Shown here one piece after another: positions 23,165-34,515 of a stretch of DNA of 64,000 nt (positions are counted from its first letter, which is position 1; every line of letters begins with the position of its first letter). Source of the stretch: Piper betle. Its lineage: Eukaryota > Streptophyta > Magnoliopsida > Piperales > Piperaceae. Both the position numbers and the translations under genes were made by a program. The notes beneath the pieces are model-generated. The model made no database searches. It worked only from the letters and a program-made list of their open reading frames with translations, and was not told the origin of the DNA. The stretch spans positions 1-64,000 of the forward strand of contig JAURVB010014555.1 in NCBI GenBank assembly GCA_033002965.1, written 5' to 3'.

Positions 23165-24330
23165 TTACAGTGATACCAAAGTTTTCAGTAATGTCCACCT
23201 CCTCTCCAACTCCATGAGCTGGTAGCTCCCAATCAAACCAGTACATAAGGATTTGCCAGTACGAACTCAGTCATTGTAATTCCATAGTGACTCCCAGTGC
23301 AGCCTCTCCAGCCGGAGCTGAAAGAAAGGAATGGAAATCATGAACTCATACTGGAAGATTTACTATTGCTTTCTACAAACCTCTCCGGTCAGAACTCCTC
23401 CGGGGCTTCCCATGATTTTGGGTCTCTGCCAATTGCTTAAGTATTGATAAGGACTCTTGATTTTGCAGGAATGATGTACCATTGAATCTGGAGATCTTGT
23501 GTGGATGACCTGGGGACTGACAATGGAAGTGGTGGATCCACTCTTAGTGTTTCTTTTACCACCTATTTCAAATAGTTCATCTCAGATATGCATCAACTGT
23601 TACTCGTTCTCTACGACCAACGACGTTTCTTACTTCTTCTTGCACCATGTTCAGTATCCTTGGGTGTCTCATGAGCTCTATCATTATCCACAACATGGTA
23701 GTGTTGGTGGCCTCTGTTCCAGCACCGAAGTTGTCCTAGAGAAAAAAGCCCAAATATATAAGGTCTATGTGGTATGTAAGAATGGTTTACAATATCCAAC
23801 AAAAGACTTTACCGAATTAATATATACCAGGAGAATCGCCTTTTAGATATCTCTTTCGAGGGTGAAACCAAGTTCTCCTTGTTAATATCAAGCAAAACAT
23901 CGGCAAAATCTTGACAACCCCCATCAGCCGCCACCATAGATGGATGATGGTGTTCTTCATTAACCCTCTCAAGAAACTCATCCCATTTATGGAAATTTCT
24001 TCCGGAGTCTTGCATTAAGGCCTGTTAGCTTTCCTACCAATGCTTATGAGGGAAACATGTCCCCTATGTGGACTGTCCCCAGCAATTTCACTAACTCAAC
24101 AACATTCGTGGGAGTCCCCACACACTTCCCATTCGTAGGAATCCCCACACACTTCCTCCCTCATTGTAACATTTTCTCCCAACGACCACTCTGGAAATGA
24201 TGTTATTGATGGTACACACCAGGACCTCACCAATGCTGATAGGTGCCATTGAAGATTTACTAATAGCCAGGATCATCAGGCTCACTTCTATTTCCCTCAG
24301 CTTACTCACATGGGGGCTAATAGATGAAAA
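23165..24330 (-). pseudogene. CYP71-like cytochrome P450 pseudogene (N-terminus missing)
   Basis: On the minus strand, exon-1 remains run from about 24330 to 23827, with SLMILAISKSSMAPI, then HKWDEFLERVNEEHHHP and DFADVLLDINKE. An intron of about 90 bp (23826-23736, GT-AG) follows at the usual CYP71 position after KAILL. Exon 2 (23735 to about 23165) has the I-helix motif FGAGTEATNTT, ELMRHPRIL, KETLRVDPPLPL, the ExxR region and a damaged haem-binding stretch SGWRGCTGSHYGI. Several stops and frameshifts break exon 2. The first 150 or so residues, including the membrane anchor, are absent. In life such enzymes are ER-bound mono-oxygenases of specialised metabolism; this copy cannot work. Confidence 0.8.
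24103..24156. repeat. 27-bp tandem duplication inside the P450 relic
   Basis: Two adjacent 27-bp units (24103-24129 and 24130-24156), starting cattcgt and containing ccccacacacttcc, differ at two bases. They keep the reading frame, adding nine residues to the minus-strand product. Confidence 0.8.
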
Positions 24331-25869
24331 ACACTGATCTTCCTTACCCGCTCAAATTAGAATTTCAGCTATTTAATTTGTAGTATAATGGTTACAATCA
24401 AAATAACTAGTGCCACAATCCAGCTAACTAGCTGCATGTATATCTCATCTCATTACGGATTTGTCTTCACAAAATTATTGGGTATTGTTCAGATTGGGAA
24501 GCCAAATCTATGCCTATTTGCTTGTGAGGATCATGGGGGCTTGTCACCGAACATCATTTGAAGTAATGAATTCCTGAAATAGAAGATGTTGAAAAGAAAT
24601 TGTTTGAGTTACCATTTATTTCTATCTAGAATCGACATCTTTTCTTAACACAAAATATAAACCTCCTGCGCAAATGTTGGCTAGAGATTTCTTGGAAAAA
24701 TACTAGCCCCACCAACCTCCATCAGTTCATAATGAGAATATCCCAACCCCTTTGATTTTGAATGACATAACATAAATTATTCCCTTTATTACTGTGCACA
24801 CAAAGGGGCAACTGGATGATTCATTGTACCTAGATATTTCAGGTAAGTGCCTGGTTGAGGTTGTCGTGGGTTGGTAAGTGTTCTTTTGCTTTATATTTTA
24901 TTTTCTTGTGTGATGTGTTATCACTTACGGTTGTCAATTTGTATGTAGTTACGTGTCCGGACCAGTACTTTGTAGTGACATTTTCTTTGTGTATGTATAT
25001 AACTATGCAAGATGGTGAAATAAATGACTAAAGATTCACAAAAACGTGCATGTGTTGTAGGCTGCCTGACCGTCTGGGGACCTACTTCTGGAGAAGCTGA
25101 CTGGATTGATGCCCGGGCCTTTCGTGGACGTTGGGTGGTGTTATGTGTGTCAGTTCATCCTGTTTCGGGAACATCTTATTTTGATTAGATATATCTTTCT
25201 AAACCTTTACCAAAACTCATATTTTGGAAAGTGTGACACTTATATTTTTTGAACATATTATATAGTGAGACCTATTTTATGGTATGAAAACTTTCTTTTG
25301 ACTTGTTGCTTCCATTCATCTCATTCGCATGTCGTTTGGTTTAACTATTACCTCAGTCTATCTTGAAAGGGTAGATCTTGTGTTTGGGCCCGAAACGCAG
25401 GGAGTATAGCAAAGATGACTAATTTATTAGAAAAGAGGGGAAAACTAAGGCTAATCAAATAAAGAAAATGTTATATCTAAAAATAAGATAAATAAAACCT
25501 AGATAAAGGGCACACAACCAATAATTCATCACTTCATAAAAAATATCAATATCCATACAAGTGAGTACACCTTATTTTTAAGGGAAAGATAAAATCCGTA
25601 ATTGAATTGTCTAAAATATCCCTATTTAAATAAAAAAATTACAAAAATATCCCAAACAAAATAACAAACTATTATATGCAAAACAATAACTAACGAATCT
25701 AAAGATGTCGTGCATCAATTGGGTTGTTTTGAAACTTGACTTGTTATGACTTAGCACATTGGGTTAGTTCAAGGAGTTTGAAAAAATATAAGCCTAATTT
25801 ATTATCTAGAAATTTATTTTTTTAAAAAATAGTTTCTTATTATTTGAAGAGTTAAGAGGACCTTCTATT
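24331..25869. other. Intergenic DNA, nothing recognised
   Basis: I see no coding domain, RNA gene or pairable terminal repeat. It may hold the lost 5' part of the P450 gene, but no frame resembling a P450 N-terminus was found. Confidence 0.4.
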
Positions 25870-26298
25870 GAGCAGCTGATCCAACACTAATCCAACAGTC
25901 AAAGCCATAGGCATGGCAACTACAGCATTCATTACACCTACCTATTGTTGATGTTGATTCCTCTTTTTGACTTCGTCGACCTCTACTTTGTGGAGTCCTT
26001 TGCTAACCCTATGGAGCCAACAGCTGAAGATGCTATTGAGGATGCTATTGAGGTTGGCAACAAACATTGCGGCTAAGCTCTAGAAGGACAATTCCTCTTG
26101 ATGTGACCATCACTTCCATATCCAAAGCACACTATGCCAGAAGAAGATTGCTAGACATTTGGTTGTTGGCTGAGTTATGAACATTCACTCTTCGTATGAC
26201 CCAAGTGTCCACAACCAATCCAACCTGCACTTGCCAAAGTGTCTATGAGTGCAAGTAGCACAAACTAAAGCCCCTCAATGGCCTTGCATCGTTCTCAT

Positions 26299-27037
26299 TG
26301 TTGTGTTTATCCCACATCAGTTGTATAGGGTATTGGTGACTTATATATAGGCTAATGAGAAAGTCTTATTCCCTGAGCTAGTTTTTAGATTAAGAAAGAC
26401 TCGTGACACCTATTTAAGTCTCTTTTTGCCAAAGGGCCTAACAGTAGTATTAGAGCCCAAGTTGACACCTATTTCAAGTCCCTTTTGCCAAAGGGCCTAG
26501 CAACAGTATCAGAGCCCAAGTTTGCCTACGCTGATTGTCGTTGTTTTCTTCATGGGTTTCACCTGATGATTTAAGAGGAGTTTGTCAGGTGATAATATGT
26601 GAGATGGTTTAAAGGGAGTTTGTCAGGCGATGATATGTGAGATTATTTAAGGGGAGTTTGTTAGGTGATGATATGTGAGTGTGTTTGATGAAGAGGCGGG
26701 TTTCACCTAATGATTTGGAGAGTTTGTTAGGTGATGATATGTGAGTGTTGTCTAATGAAGGGGCCAGGTGAATGATATGTGAGTGCCGTCAGCCAGGTGA
26801 TGAAATGTGAGTGCCGTCAGCCAGGTGATGATATGTGAGTGCCCAGACGATGATGATTTCGGGATCGCCCGATGTGTGAAGGGGAGTTGTTGGGTTTATC
26901 CCACATCGGTCTTAGAGGGTATTGATGACTTGTATATAGGCTTATGGGAAAGCCTTGTTCCCTGAGCTAACTTATGGATTAAGAGAGGCTCATGACACCT
27001 ATTGCAAGTCTCTTTTGGGGGTCCAAAGGGACCAACA
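26299..27037 (+). mobile_element. TRIM (terminal-repeat retrotransposon in miniature)
   Basis: The whole element is 739 bp. LTRs of about 145 bp (26299-26443) and 150 bp (26888-27037) begin TGTTG(T/G)GTTTATCCCACATC and end CCTAACA/CCAACA. The 5-bp flanks CTCAT (26294-26298 and 27038-27042) are identical, a perfect target-site duplication. A tRNA-Met-like primer site (gtatcagagccc form) follows the left LTR, and a purine tract aaggggag precedes the right LTR. A partial repeat of the left LTR end occurs at about 26463-26520. There is no protein-coding capacity, so it depended on enzymes from other retrotransposons. Confidence 0.88.
26565..26850 (+). repeat. Tandem repeats in the TRIM interior
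   Basis: The motif caggtgatgatatgtgag recurs about six times with variants, some preceded by ggggagtttgt, and later ones joined by tgccgtcagc. The purine part resembles the polypurine tract, as though that region had been amplified. Confidence 0.7.
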
Positions 27038-27250
27038 CTCATGGTAATGTTGGACTCCTTGCGTTTTTTACCAAAGTTTGTTTGCTTGTGAGATCATTCC
27101 ATAACATCTCATGGAACATTTATTCCTAAAACAAACCGAAATGCTATATTTTTTAAAGTTCTCCACATTTTAACTAAATTACATGGAAGATGTCATCCAC
27201 AAAACCCCTAAAACCTCAACCTACTTGGCATCTAAGAAGAAAGACAATCA

Positions 27251-27666
27251 CTACCCACCCATGCTACAAGCGAAAGACCCAAAATAAAATAAAAACTTTA
27301 TTAAAGTATAAATTATTGATAAGATGAATTCTCAAACATGGTTCCATACACTAGTTAAACCAAGCTAAAGTATATAAGTTTGATAAGAAAAGAAAATAAA
27401 CTAAAGCAACCCAAAACACAACAATAGCGCAATTGAAGTATGTGTATGTGTGAAGTTTCTTGCATCTCCATATTTCACGAACACCCAGGCTCACCACCTA
27501 TATGTATACAACAAAAAGAAAACATCACTAACAAGTTAGTGGTCCAAAAATAAAAATGACTACAATAACAAAACTTGCTTATGAACTTAATAGTTAATAG
27601 AAAGCAAAACTAATGGGTTAGATTACTATAGAAGAACACACAACCCCCAAAAGAAACTACACAAGC
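27251..27666. other. Intergenic DNA, nothing recognised
   Basis: AT-rich sequence between the gag relic and the next hAT-type element; no gene or repeat boundary seen. Confidence 0.4.
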
Positions 27667-27674
27667 ATGTAACC

Positions 27675-28729
27675 CATGGTTGCATGAATCGGAATCGGAA
27701 TCGGAATCGGTTTTCCATGGAATCGGAATCGGAATCGGAATCGGTCTGAATCGGCCAAGAATCGGTTCAGTTGAATCGGTCCAAATTAATTTAATCGGTC
27801 ATATATAATAATTTGACAATTTACAATATAAATATATTAAAATTGGGTATTGATGTTATTTTGATATTATTCTGTGTATTATAGTTTATGATATTTTTTA
27901 AATATTTTTTAAGATTTTTTTAAATTATTTAGAATTAATTATTATTTTTGACTCGGGTTAGACTCGAGTCAACTTTTAATTACGAGAATGCCACCCTCCC
28001 CTCTCTACCCCCGCCGCCGCCGGCGGCCCGGTCGGCGGCGAGCCTCGCGGCGGCGATGTCGGAGGATGTCGGCAGCCCGGTCGGACGAACCGTTGGCCGG
28101 CGGAATCGCGGCGGAAGCGTCGGACGGCGGAAGGTGAGTTCGGAACGGGCGCAGCGTCGGACGGCGGTGGGGTGGTCGGAAGGTCGGGCGGAGCGTCGGA
28201 CGGCCGAATCGCGGCGGAATCGGGCGGAAGAGCGGCGGAATCGGGCGGAAGCGCGGCGGAAGCGTCGGACGGCGGAAGCCGAGTTCGGGCGGCGGTCGCA
28301 GCGTCTGCGGCGGAATCGCGGCGGAGGGCGGAGCTGAGGTCGGAATCGGGCGGCGGTGGCGTGGTCGGACGGAGCTGAGGTCGGACGGCGGAAGCGCGGC
28401 GGAGGGCGGCGGAGCGAACGCGGCGGCGGCGGAATCGGGGGGAGAGGGTTTGATTTAGGTTTTTAAATCCAAATTACCATTTTGCCCATGCTTAAATAAT
28501 TTAATAAAAATTATACCTAGGGTATTTTGGTAATTTTGCAATAAAACCGATTCCGATTTAAATCGGCCGATTCCGATTCCGAGTTAAATCGGTCGGAATC
28601 GGCCGAAACTCGCCGATTCCAGGCCCGATTCGGGGCCGACCGAGTCGGCCCCGAAATCGGATCGGCGCGACGCCGATCCGATTTAAATCGGCCGATTCCG
28701 CACGGAATCGGCCGATTCGTGCATCACTG
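27675..28729 (-). mobile_element. Non-autonomous hAT-type element, GC-core family copy 2
   Basis: The ends are CATGGTTGCATGAATCGG and, reverse-complemented, CAGTGATGCACGAATCGG. Identical 8-bp flanks ATGTAACC lie at 27667-27674 and 28730-28737. AATCGG hexamers crowd both termini. Relative to copy 1 it is reversed: the ttgacaatt block is on the left (near 27810) and the ACCTAGGGTAT block on the right (near 28515). The core (about 28005-28445) is G-rich with ggcggaatcgggcgg-like repeats and has no stable gene. The module from about 27790 to 27995, ending in gactcgggttagactcgag, is shared with copy 3 and resembles part of the element at 50605. Confidence 0.9.
28005..28445 (+). repeat. GC-rich core of hAT-type copy 2
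   Basis: Simple repeats built on ggcggaa, tcggacggcgg and gaatcgggcgg. The open frames across it are compositional artefacts rich in Arg, Gly and Ala. It also contains cggagctgaggtcgga, the complement of words in the core of copy 1, which supports common descent. Confidence 0.75.
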
Positions 28730-28737
28730 ATGTAACC

Positions 28738-30579
28738 TACAGCTGAATAGAAAGCACCCTTTCTCCTATCCACTCCAAAACCACCATAAACCATGCCTCT
28801 CCGAAGGCAAGCCAAATGTACCATATTCATGATATACGACATAGAATACAATACCCTTTGACCCCACGCCTCTATGGGTGTGATAAGCTCAAAGACATAA
28901 GGGTGAAGATGATGCACAAAAACTACACTGGAATTCCCTTTGGCAATGACACAAGGCATCCATATCCCACAATACTTAATATAATAATAGGCTTGGATAG
29001 GGGATAATAATAATAATAATAGACCCCGAGAAAGAAGATAACTTGTTGTGGATCTTTTAGTTTTCAAAGAAAGAAGAGATTTCATCTTCAAGGGTAATTA
29101 AAGACAACAAGATGGCCTGAATTATGTAGGTTTTGATAAAACAACTACTTAACTCATCTTGTGATATAAAATAACCCAACAAAATAGTGTAAAAGATCAG
29201 AAGTTAAGTCCTATCAGACCTAATCTCTAAGCTCCAAGCAATTTACCGGCAAGCTCAAACCACACGACATATAGTGAACCCAACTCAACATTTAAACCAA
29301 GTAAATGTAGGTTGCATGTATGAAAATGCACGATAAATCATCAAATTAATATGACATGCAAAACGAGATAAGATCCAATTTTAAATAAATAATCAAAACA
29401 CGTCATTTGAAATAAACTATCAAAACACAAATAAATAGTTCAAGTTTATCAATATACTCATCTCAGGTACCTAGACATGGGGAAAATAACAAATAATATA
29501 TTGGGCACAATTTCCAAAATTATTAAAAATAATACGAGTCAAAATTATTAAAATATTGATTAAATTAATTATATTAAATTAATTAAACTCAGAAAAATAA
29601 AATTATTATGAAAATCCTTATTTTAGTCCAGTATCAAGCGAAAATATTATAACAAAATCAATATTTTCTCAATTTATACGAATGAAACAATAATAAAAAA
29701 ATAATGTTTATATTTAATTAATATAAAAATAAAAAAATCAATAAATAATGAAAATACACCCAAAACATATTTTCTAGTGCTCAACATGAGAAAAATATAA
29801 GAAAATATTTTCAGTAATTTACTAAAATTAACTTAATCAAAGGCAATTAAAGCATTTAAAAACCATTTATATAATTAATATAAAATATAAATAAATAAAT
29901 AAATAAAAATATTATGACTCTTTTGTATGGCGGCAACCACCCAGAGCAACAATCCACTCAAATAAGAGTCAAACCCAATTGGTAGTGATGGCGGAGGTGG
30001 TCGGATGATGGCAGCACAAGCGTTGGAAATTGGTTGGACGCACTAAAAAGACACCGTTAAAATTTTCGGGCTTCTCACCAGCGATTGCAACCTCCAATAG
30101 ACAAATGGTCAAGAGGATGAAAGTTGGGGTTCTTAACAAGAGGAAGAACATGGTTGTGGATTGACATAATTTGGAGTTCATGGTACAAAGTTACGAGCTT
30201 ATAATGTTTGGGTTTTGCATACTTCATATTGAATTCATACATGCCCAGTCAGCAAATACGTGGCATGTCATATGCCACTACCTGCTTACGTAGCATGACA
30301 CATGACACCCACCCACACTGTACCTCGTTGGAAAGCAGTTAAAATAGTTATCTATGAGTGAATAGTGAAGGTGCCTATGCAGGAAGAGCTAATACAAAAA
30401 CTCAAATAAATTGATTAAATCACTACAATCCTTCGGCCATATAATGATCACAAATATGGACAATAAAGTCTAGACGCGATTTAAACAAGAGCAAATATGC
30501 AAGGCAAATAAGTGTGTGTGTGTGTTTGATGCATTTTAAGTCTAGCTCCAAGTTGCTACTTGCTTTGGTGAACAATTCA
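28738..30579. other. Intergenic DNA, nothing recognised
   Basis: AT-rich, with a short GC interval near 29930-30180. A minus-strand frame at 29969-30181 begins with a hydrophobic stretch that could pass for a signal peptide, but it has no family features and no support from context. Confidence 0.4.
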
Positions 30580-30587
30580 AATCATAC

Positions 30588-31947
30588 CCGGGTTGCATAA
30601 ATCGCGTCTAGACTGATTCAAAAAACCGATTGAATCGGTTTCATCCGAATCGGTTAGTGAATCGGCCTATTCGAGCCGATTCTGACTGATTCGATCGGAA
30701 TCGGCCTAAATCGGCGGATTCCGGGCCTGGAGGGGCAGGGCGCGGTGGGGTGGGGCGGTGGCGGCGGGGAGGGACAGGGCGGGGCGGGCAAGGGTGGGGG
30801 GAGGCGGGGCACGGCGGGCGAGGGCAGGGCGACGGGGCGGGCGGGGCGAGGGCGGGGCGGGGTGGGTCTAGGGCGAGGGCGGGGCTGGGGTGGGTCTGGG
30901 GCGAGGGGAGGGCGGGGGCGGGGGCGAGGTCTGGGCGAGAGAGGGCGGGGCGGCAGGCAGGGTCTGGGGCGAGAGGAGTAGGGCCGGGCGCGGAGCGGGT
31001 CGTAGGGCCCGGCGCAGGGCGGGCGCGGGGCGGGTCTGAGAGCAGGGCGTAGGGCCCGGGGCGGAGCAGGGTCGTAGGGCCGGCGCAGAGGGGGCGTAGG
31101 GCCCGAGGCGGGTCTGGGGGGAGAGCGGGCGAGGCGGGGCGAGCCGGCGGAGAGCAGGGCGCGAGCAGGGCTAGCGGGCGAGGGCGGGCGAGGCGGGCGC
31201 AGCGCAGGGAGAGGGGGGCGAGGCGGGGGCTAGCGGGGCGAGGCAGGGCGAGGCGGGGCTAGCGGGGCGAGGCGGGCGCTAGGCGGGGCGAGCGGGGCGA
31301 GTGTGGGGCAGGCGGGGCAGGCGAGGCGCTGGTGCTGGGGCGGGCGGGGCTGGGGCGGGGCGGGCGGGCAGGGCGGGGCAGGGCGGGACGTAGGCGGGGC
31401 GGGTCTGGGGCGAGGGCGCAACGGGGCGGGGCGGGTCTGGGGCAGCGGGCGCAGGCGGGCGGGTCTGGGGCAGCGGGCGAAGGCGGGGCGGGTCTGGGGC
31501 AGCGGGCGCAAGGCGGGGCAGGTCACAGGGCAGCGGGCGCAAGGCGGGGCGGGTCTGGGGGGGGCACGGCAACGGCGGCGGCGACGGGGAAGGAGGGCGG
31601 ATGCGGGAGAGAAAGGGCGAGGGAAAGAAATAACACTCAGTGGCATTCTCGTAATTAAAACTTGACTCGTGCTAAAAATAATAACTAACTCTAAATAATT
31701 CAAAAAAATCTAAAAAATATTTAAAAATATCATAAAATATAATACACACAATAATATCAAAATGACATCAATATCTAAATTTTATATATTTATGTTATGA
31801 GTTGTCAAATTATTATATATGACCGATTTGGACCTATTCAGACCGATTCAACTGAACCAATTCCTATCCGATTTAGACCTATTCCGATTCCGAATCTGAC
31901 TCCCTCGAAAACCGATTCTGATTCCGATTCCGATTTATGCAACCATG
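30588..31947 (+). mobile_element. Non-autonomous hAT-type element, GC-core family copy 3
   Basis: The left end CCGGGTTGCATAAATCG and the reverse-complemented right end CATGGTTGCATAAATCGG agree closely. Identical 8-mers AATCATAC flank it at 30580-30587 and 31948-31955. The right quarter (about 31635-31830) contains the AT-rich gagttgtcaaatt module shared with copies 1 and 2. The core is nearly 900 bp of G-rich repeats on the + strand. Its ends point the same way as in copy 1, but its core has the opposite strand bias, and the ACCCTAGGTAT block of copies 1 and 2 is missing. Confidence 0.9.
30722..31615 (+). repeat. Strand-asymmetric G-rich core of hAT-type copy 3
   Basis: About 890 bp made almost only of G, C and A, with hundreds of G runs (gggg, ggcgggg). 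Near 31425-31560 a unit of about 33 bp (gcgggtctggggcagcgggc plus a short tail) repeats four times or so. All six frames are compositional artefacts. The + strand could form G-quadruplexes; that is inference from run spacing. Confidence 0.8.
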
Positions 31948-31955
31948 AATCATAC

Positions 31956-32656
31956 AAGTAGTAAAGTGGTCTAAGAAAGCTCACGAAAGTTAAGCTAATT
32001 GTTCTAAACAAGTGAAAATAAACATACAAAGTAAAAAGAATGGAAAAGAAGACAAACAAAATTTTCAAGTGGTTTCCAACTAATACATCCTCTCTTCTAG
32101 CACACCAAGTCTTTTAGTTACAGTAGGTCTTCCTAACTCCATTAGGCAAACACTTGTACACCACAAGCAATGACCTTAGGACTCCTTCACAACACTCTCC
32201 AAGTGCCTAGGAAGCTTCCACTCTACCACCCTTGGAATCTCTGATAAGCCTTCCCCCTACAAGCACCGAGTGCTAAGGATCCTAACTCAACTAAGTCTCA
32301 AACACCATTGAGACTTTACACCTATGGAAACTACACCTACTCTTAGCTTCTTCTCTCCTCAAGGAAGAAGCTTTGCAATCACCTCTTCCATAACAAAAGT
32401 TCACATACACATTTAGAGCACAAGAGGGTTAGAAAAACACTCCCCCATATTCTCTATTTATAGGCTACCAAAGCTTCTGCCAACAAATAGAGTCATTAGT
32501 CATACAATCCCCCCTTTTGTCTTTTATCAACGGCTAGTTAATGGTTAGTTTTTTGTTGTTTTGCAATCGATCGGTCATCGAACAATCGGTAGACCGCAAA
32601 CCGATCAATAACTTAAGTAAAATGGGATTAGTATTAAATTATCATTCACCAACTCT
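31956..32656. other. Intergenic DNA, nothing recognised
   Basis: CT-leaning, repeat-like sequence without domains. The right part contains cgatcggtcatcga-type words that recur beyond the following foldback. Confidence 0.4.
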
Positions 32657-32927
32657 AAATACTTACCATCTAAAACATTGAAAATTAATTAAAGAATGAT
32701 CAATGCTTACATAAAAAAATTTTACCCTTGAGAGAGTGGACTTTTAGACTTTCAATAAGGTAAGGATTGATTTGTATGGTATTAGAGCCATATTTCCCAC
32801 AGAACCATGCAAATCAATCCTTGTTGAAAGTCTAAGAGTCCACTATCCCAAGGGTAAAATTTTTTTATATAAGCATTGATCGTTCCTTTATGGTATTAAT
32901 TTTCAATGTTTTAGATGGTAAGTATTT
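32657..32927. repeat. Foldback: 124-bp inverted arms around a 23-bp loop
   Basis: Left arm 32657-32780 and right arm 32804-32927 are close reverse complements, with one cluster of small indels near the middle of the arms and another near the loop. Next to the loop the left arm runs into ggtattagagccat, a form of the tRNA-Met primer site that follows many plant LTRs. The structure may therefore be two LTR ends joined head to head. A transcript would form a long hairpin. Confidence 0.75.
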
Positions 32928-34507
32928 ATAGACTTCTTCTCTATTGGTTACCGATCAATCAACCGATTATTTGTATTCTTCAGCTTTACTTCTGAAGATG
33001 CATTTAGTTGTGGAACCCAAACTCTTGACTTTGTCATCGGCTACTGATCGATGAACCAAAAAAATCTGACTGATAGAACTCCTGCCCAAGTAGAACTTTA
33101 GAACCTGCTCTGTCGTCAAACGATTGACCAATCGTTTGCATCCTTCTAAACTGTTCTGAATCAACTGATTTGGTCGCCAAATAGCTGTCCAATCATAAAC
33201 CAAATGGAAACTTCAGGTCTTCAAAACTTGAAGTAAATGTTGTCCATTTAATGTGTGGTTTTCCTAGCTTCCATTTAGAGAGTTCTAAGTGATGTTATCT
33301 TATGAAAACAAGGTTCTAACAATCTCCCTTTTTTTTATGATGACAATTCTATGTGATGTGAACCGTCAAAGTATTCAATTGCCAACCTTCATGTAGCATT
33401 CCTTACCTTGTCTTGATGATCTCGTGCTCAAAACTCTTCAAGCTAGCTTGTCTTGATGTTCTTCATGTTAAAACTTATTAGAATTTTATAACTTAACCTT
33501 TAATGTGTTCTTCATATCAAATCATCAAGTAAATATAATTAAATTACAGATGTGTACCTGAAGCCATAAAAGAAGATAAAATCTTTACCACCTTATGTTT
33601 TGGTCTTCAAAATCTAAGAAGTTTTCCAAAACCTGGACAATGGGATATCGATTCAGGAACCATAATCTCCTTATTTATAGCCTTAGTTTCATAATTTTAA
33701 TTTCACCCATCACAAAAAAGAAATTTTGAAAAGGTATCTATACATTGAATTCCACACCTTAATTTATGGCCTATAACCCTTAACTTTTGTAGATCAATTT
33801 AATTTAGACCAACCTTATATAATAACATATGATACAATTCTTGATTCATGTATATATTTATGTCCAACATCCAACACTTCATGCTCAAAACTCTTCAAGT
33901 TTTCCTCTTGTTGTTCATGCATCTTTATTGTTGGGTACTTACACACAAGGTTAGATAGAAAACAATGAGGGATGGCATTATGGAATGCAATGAAAATATC
34001 ATGCAACCTATATCAACTAGAGATTGACAACTCTAAATGAGTTAGTCATCTTCATTGATTTCCAAAACAACACACATGAGATGACAGCTCTCAATACTCC
34101 CCCTACACAAGTGCGCACTCACCTAGAGTTAAGGCCTACATTATTTCAATCACAAATAGTTATATTTCTATACTACACACAAATCACTTAACATGTGAGC
34201 ATAAATTACTTTATTTATGACAAACCCAAATTTTTTATCTCTAGACAAAATCTGATCTCTATAACAATCCATCGCATGGATTAAATCAAAATAGATTAAG
34301 CAATCCAACACATTAATCAAATAGAGGAGCTGAAACTATGGGGTATATATAGACATCATTTGTCATCCCCTTCCTACTAAGTCTAGATACCATTTGTTAT
34401 CCCCCTTCATCCTAAGTATGCATTCATTACCCACGTCAGAATAGTAAAGTTACGAGCCATTTTATTAATATTAGACATCTATTTACTTTACGTTCATTTA
34501 TTTTATG
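32928..34507. other. Intergenic DNA, nothing recognised
   Basis: No domain or RNA gene seen. Open frames at 32967 and 33815 (minus) show no family features. Confidence 0.4.
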
Positions 34508-34515
34508 GGAAGATG

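Larger units (their letters stand above)
25870..27250 (-). pseudogene. Degenerate gypsy-type gag fragment, split by a TRIM
   Basis: On the minus strand, parts on both sides of 26299-27037 join into one gag-like product. Upstream is NDLTSKQTNFGKKRK (near 27100). After the insert come a zinc-knuckle-like region with CATCTHRHFGKC, CGHLGHTKSEC, and CFGYGSDGHIKRNCPSR (near 26110), the last lacking one cysteine. Such knuckles bind retroelement RNA in the capsid. Stops interrupt the frame and no protease or RT follows, so it is a relic. Confidence 0.65.

Noticed and set aside
26299..27037. CRISPR-like array in the caggtgatgatatgtgag repeats
   Set aside because: Units are variable, not separated by unique spacers, and sit inside a plant TRIM.
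27948..28378. Arg/Gly/Ala-rich open frames
   Set aside because: Pure by-products of ggcggaa repeats in hAT copy 2.
29969..30181. Possible small secreted peptide (minus strand)
   Set aside because: It begins with a hydrophobic stretch, but there is no family motif, no cysteine pattern and no intron or promoter evidence.
30745..31703. Long Gly/Arg- and Pro-rich frames on both strands
   Set aside because: A T-poor G-rich tract has few stops in any frame; the frames have no start context, exon signals or domains.
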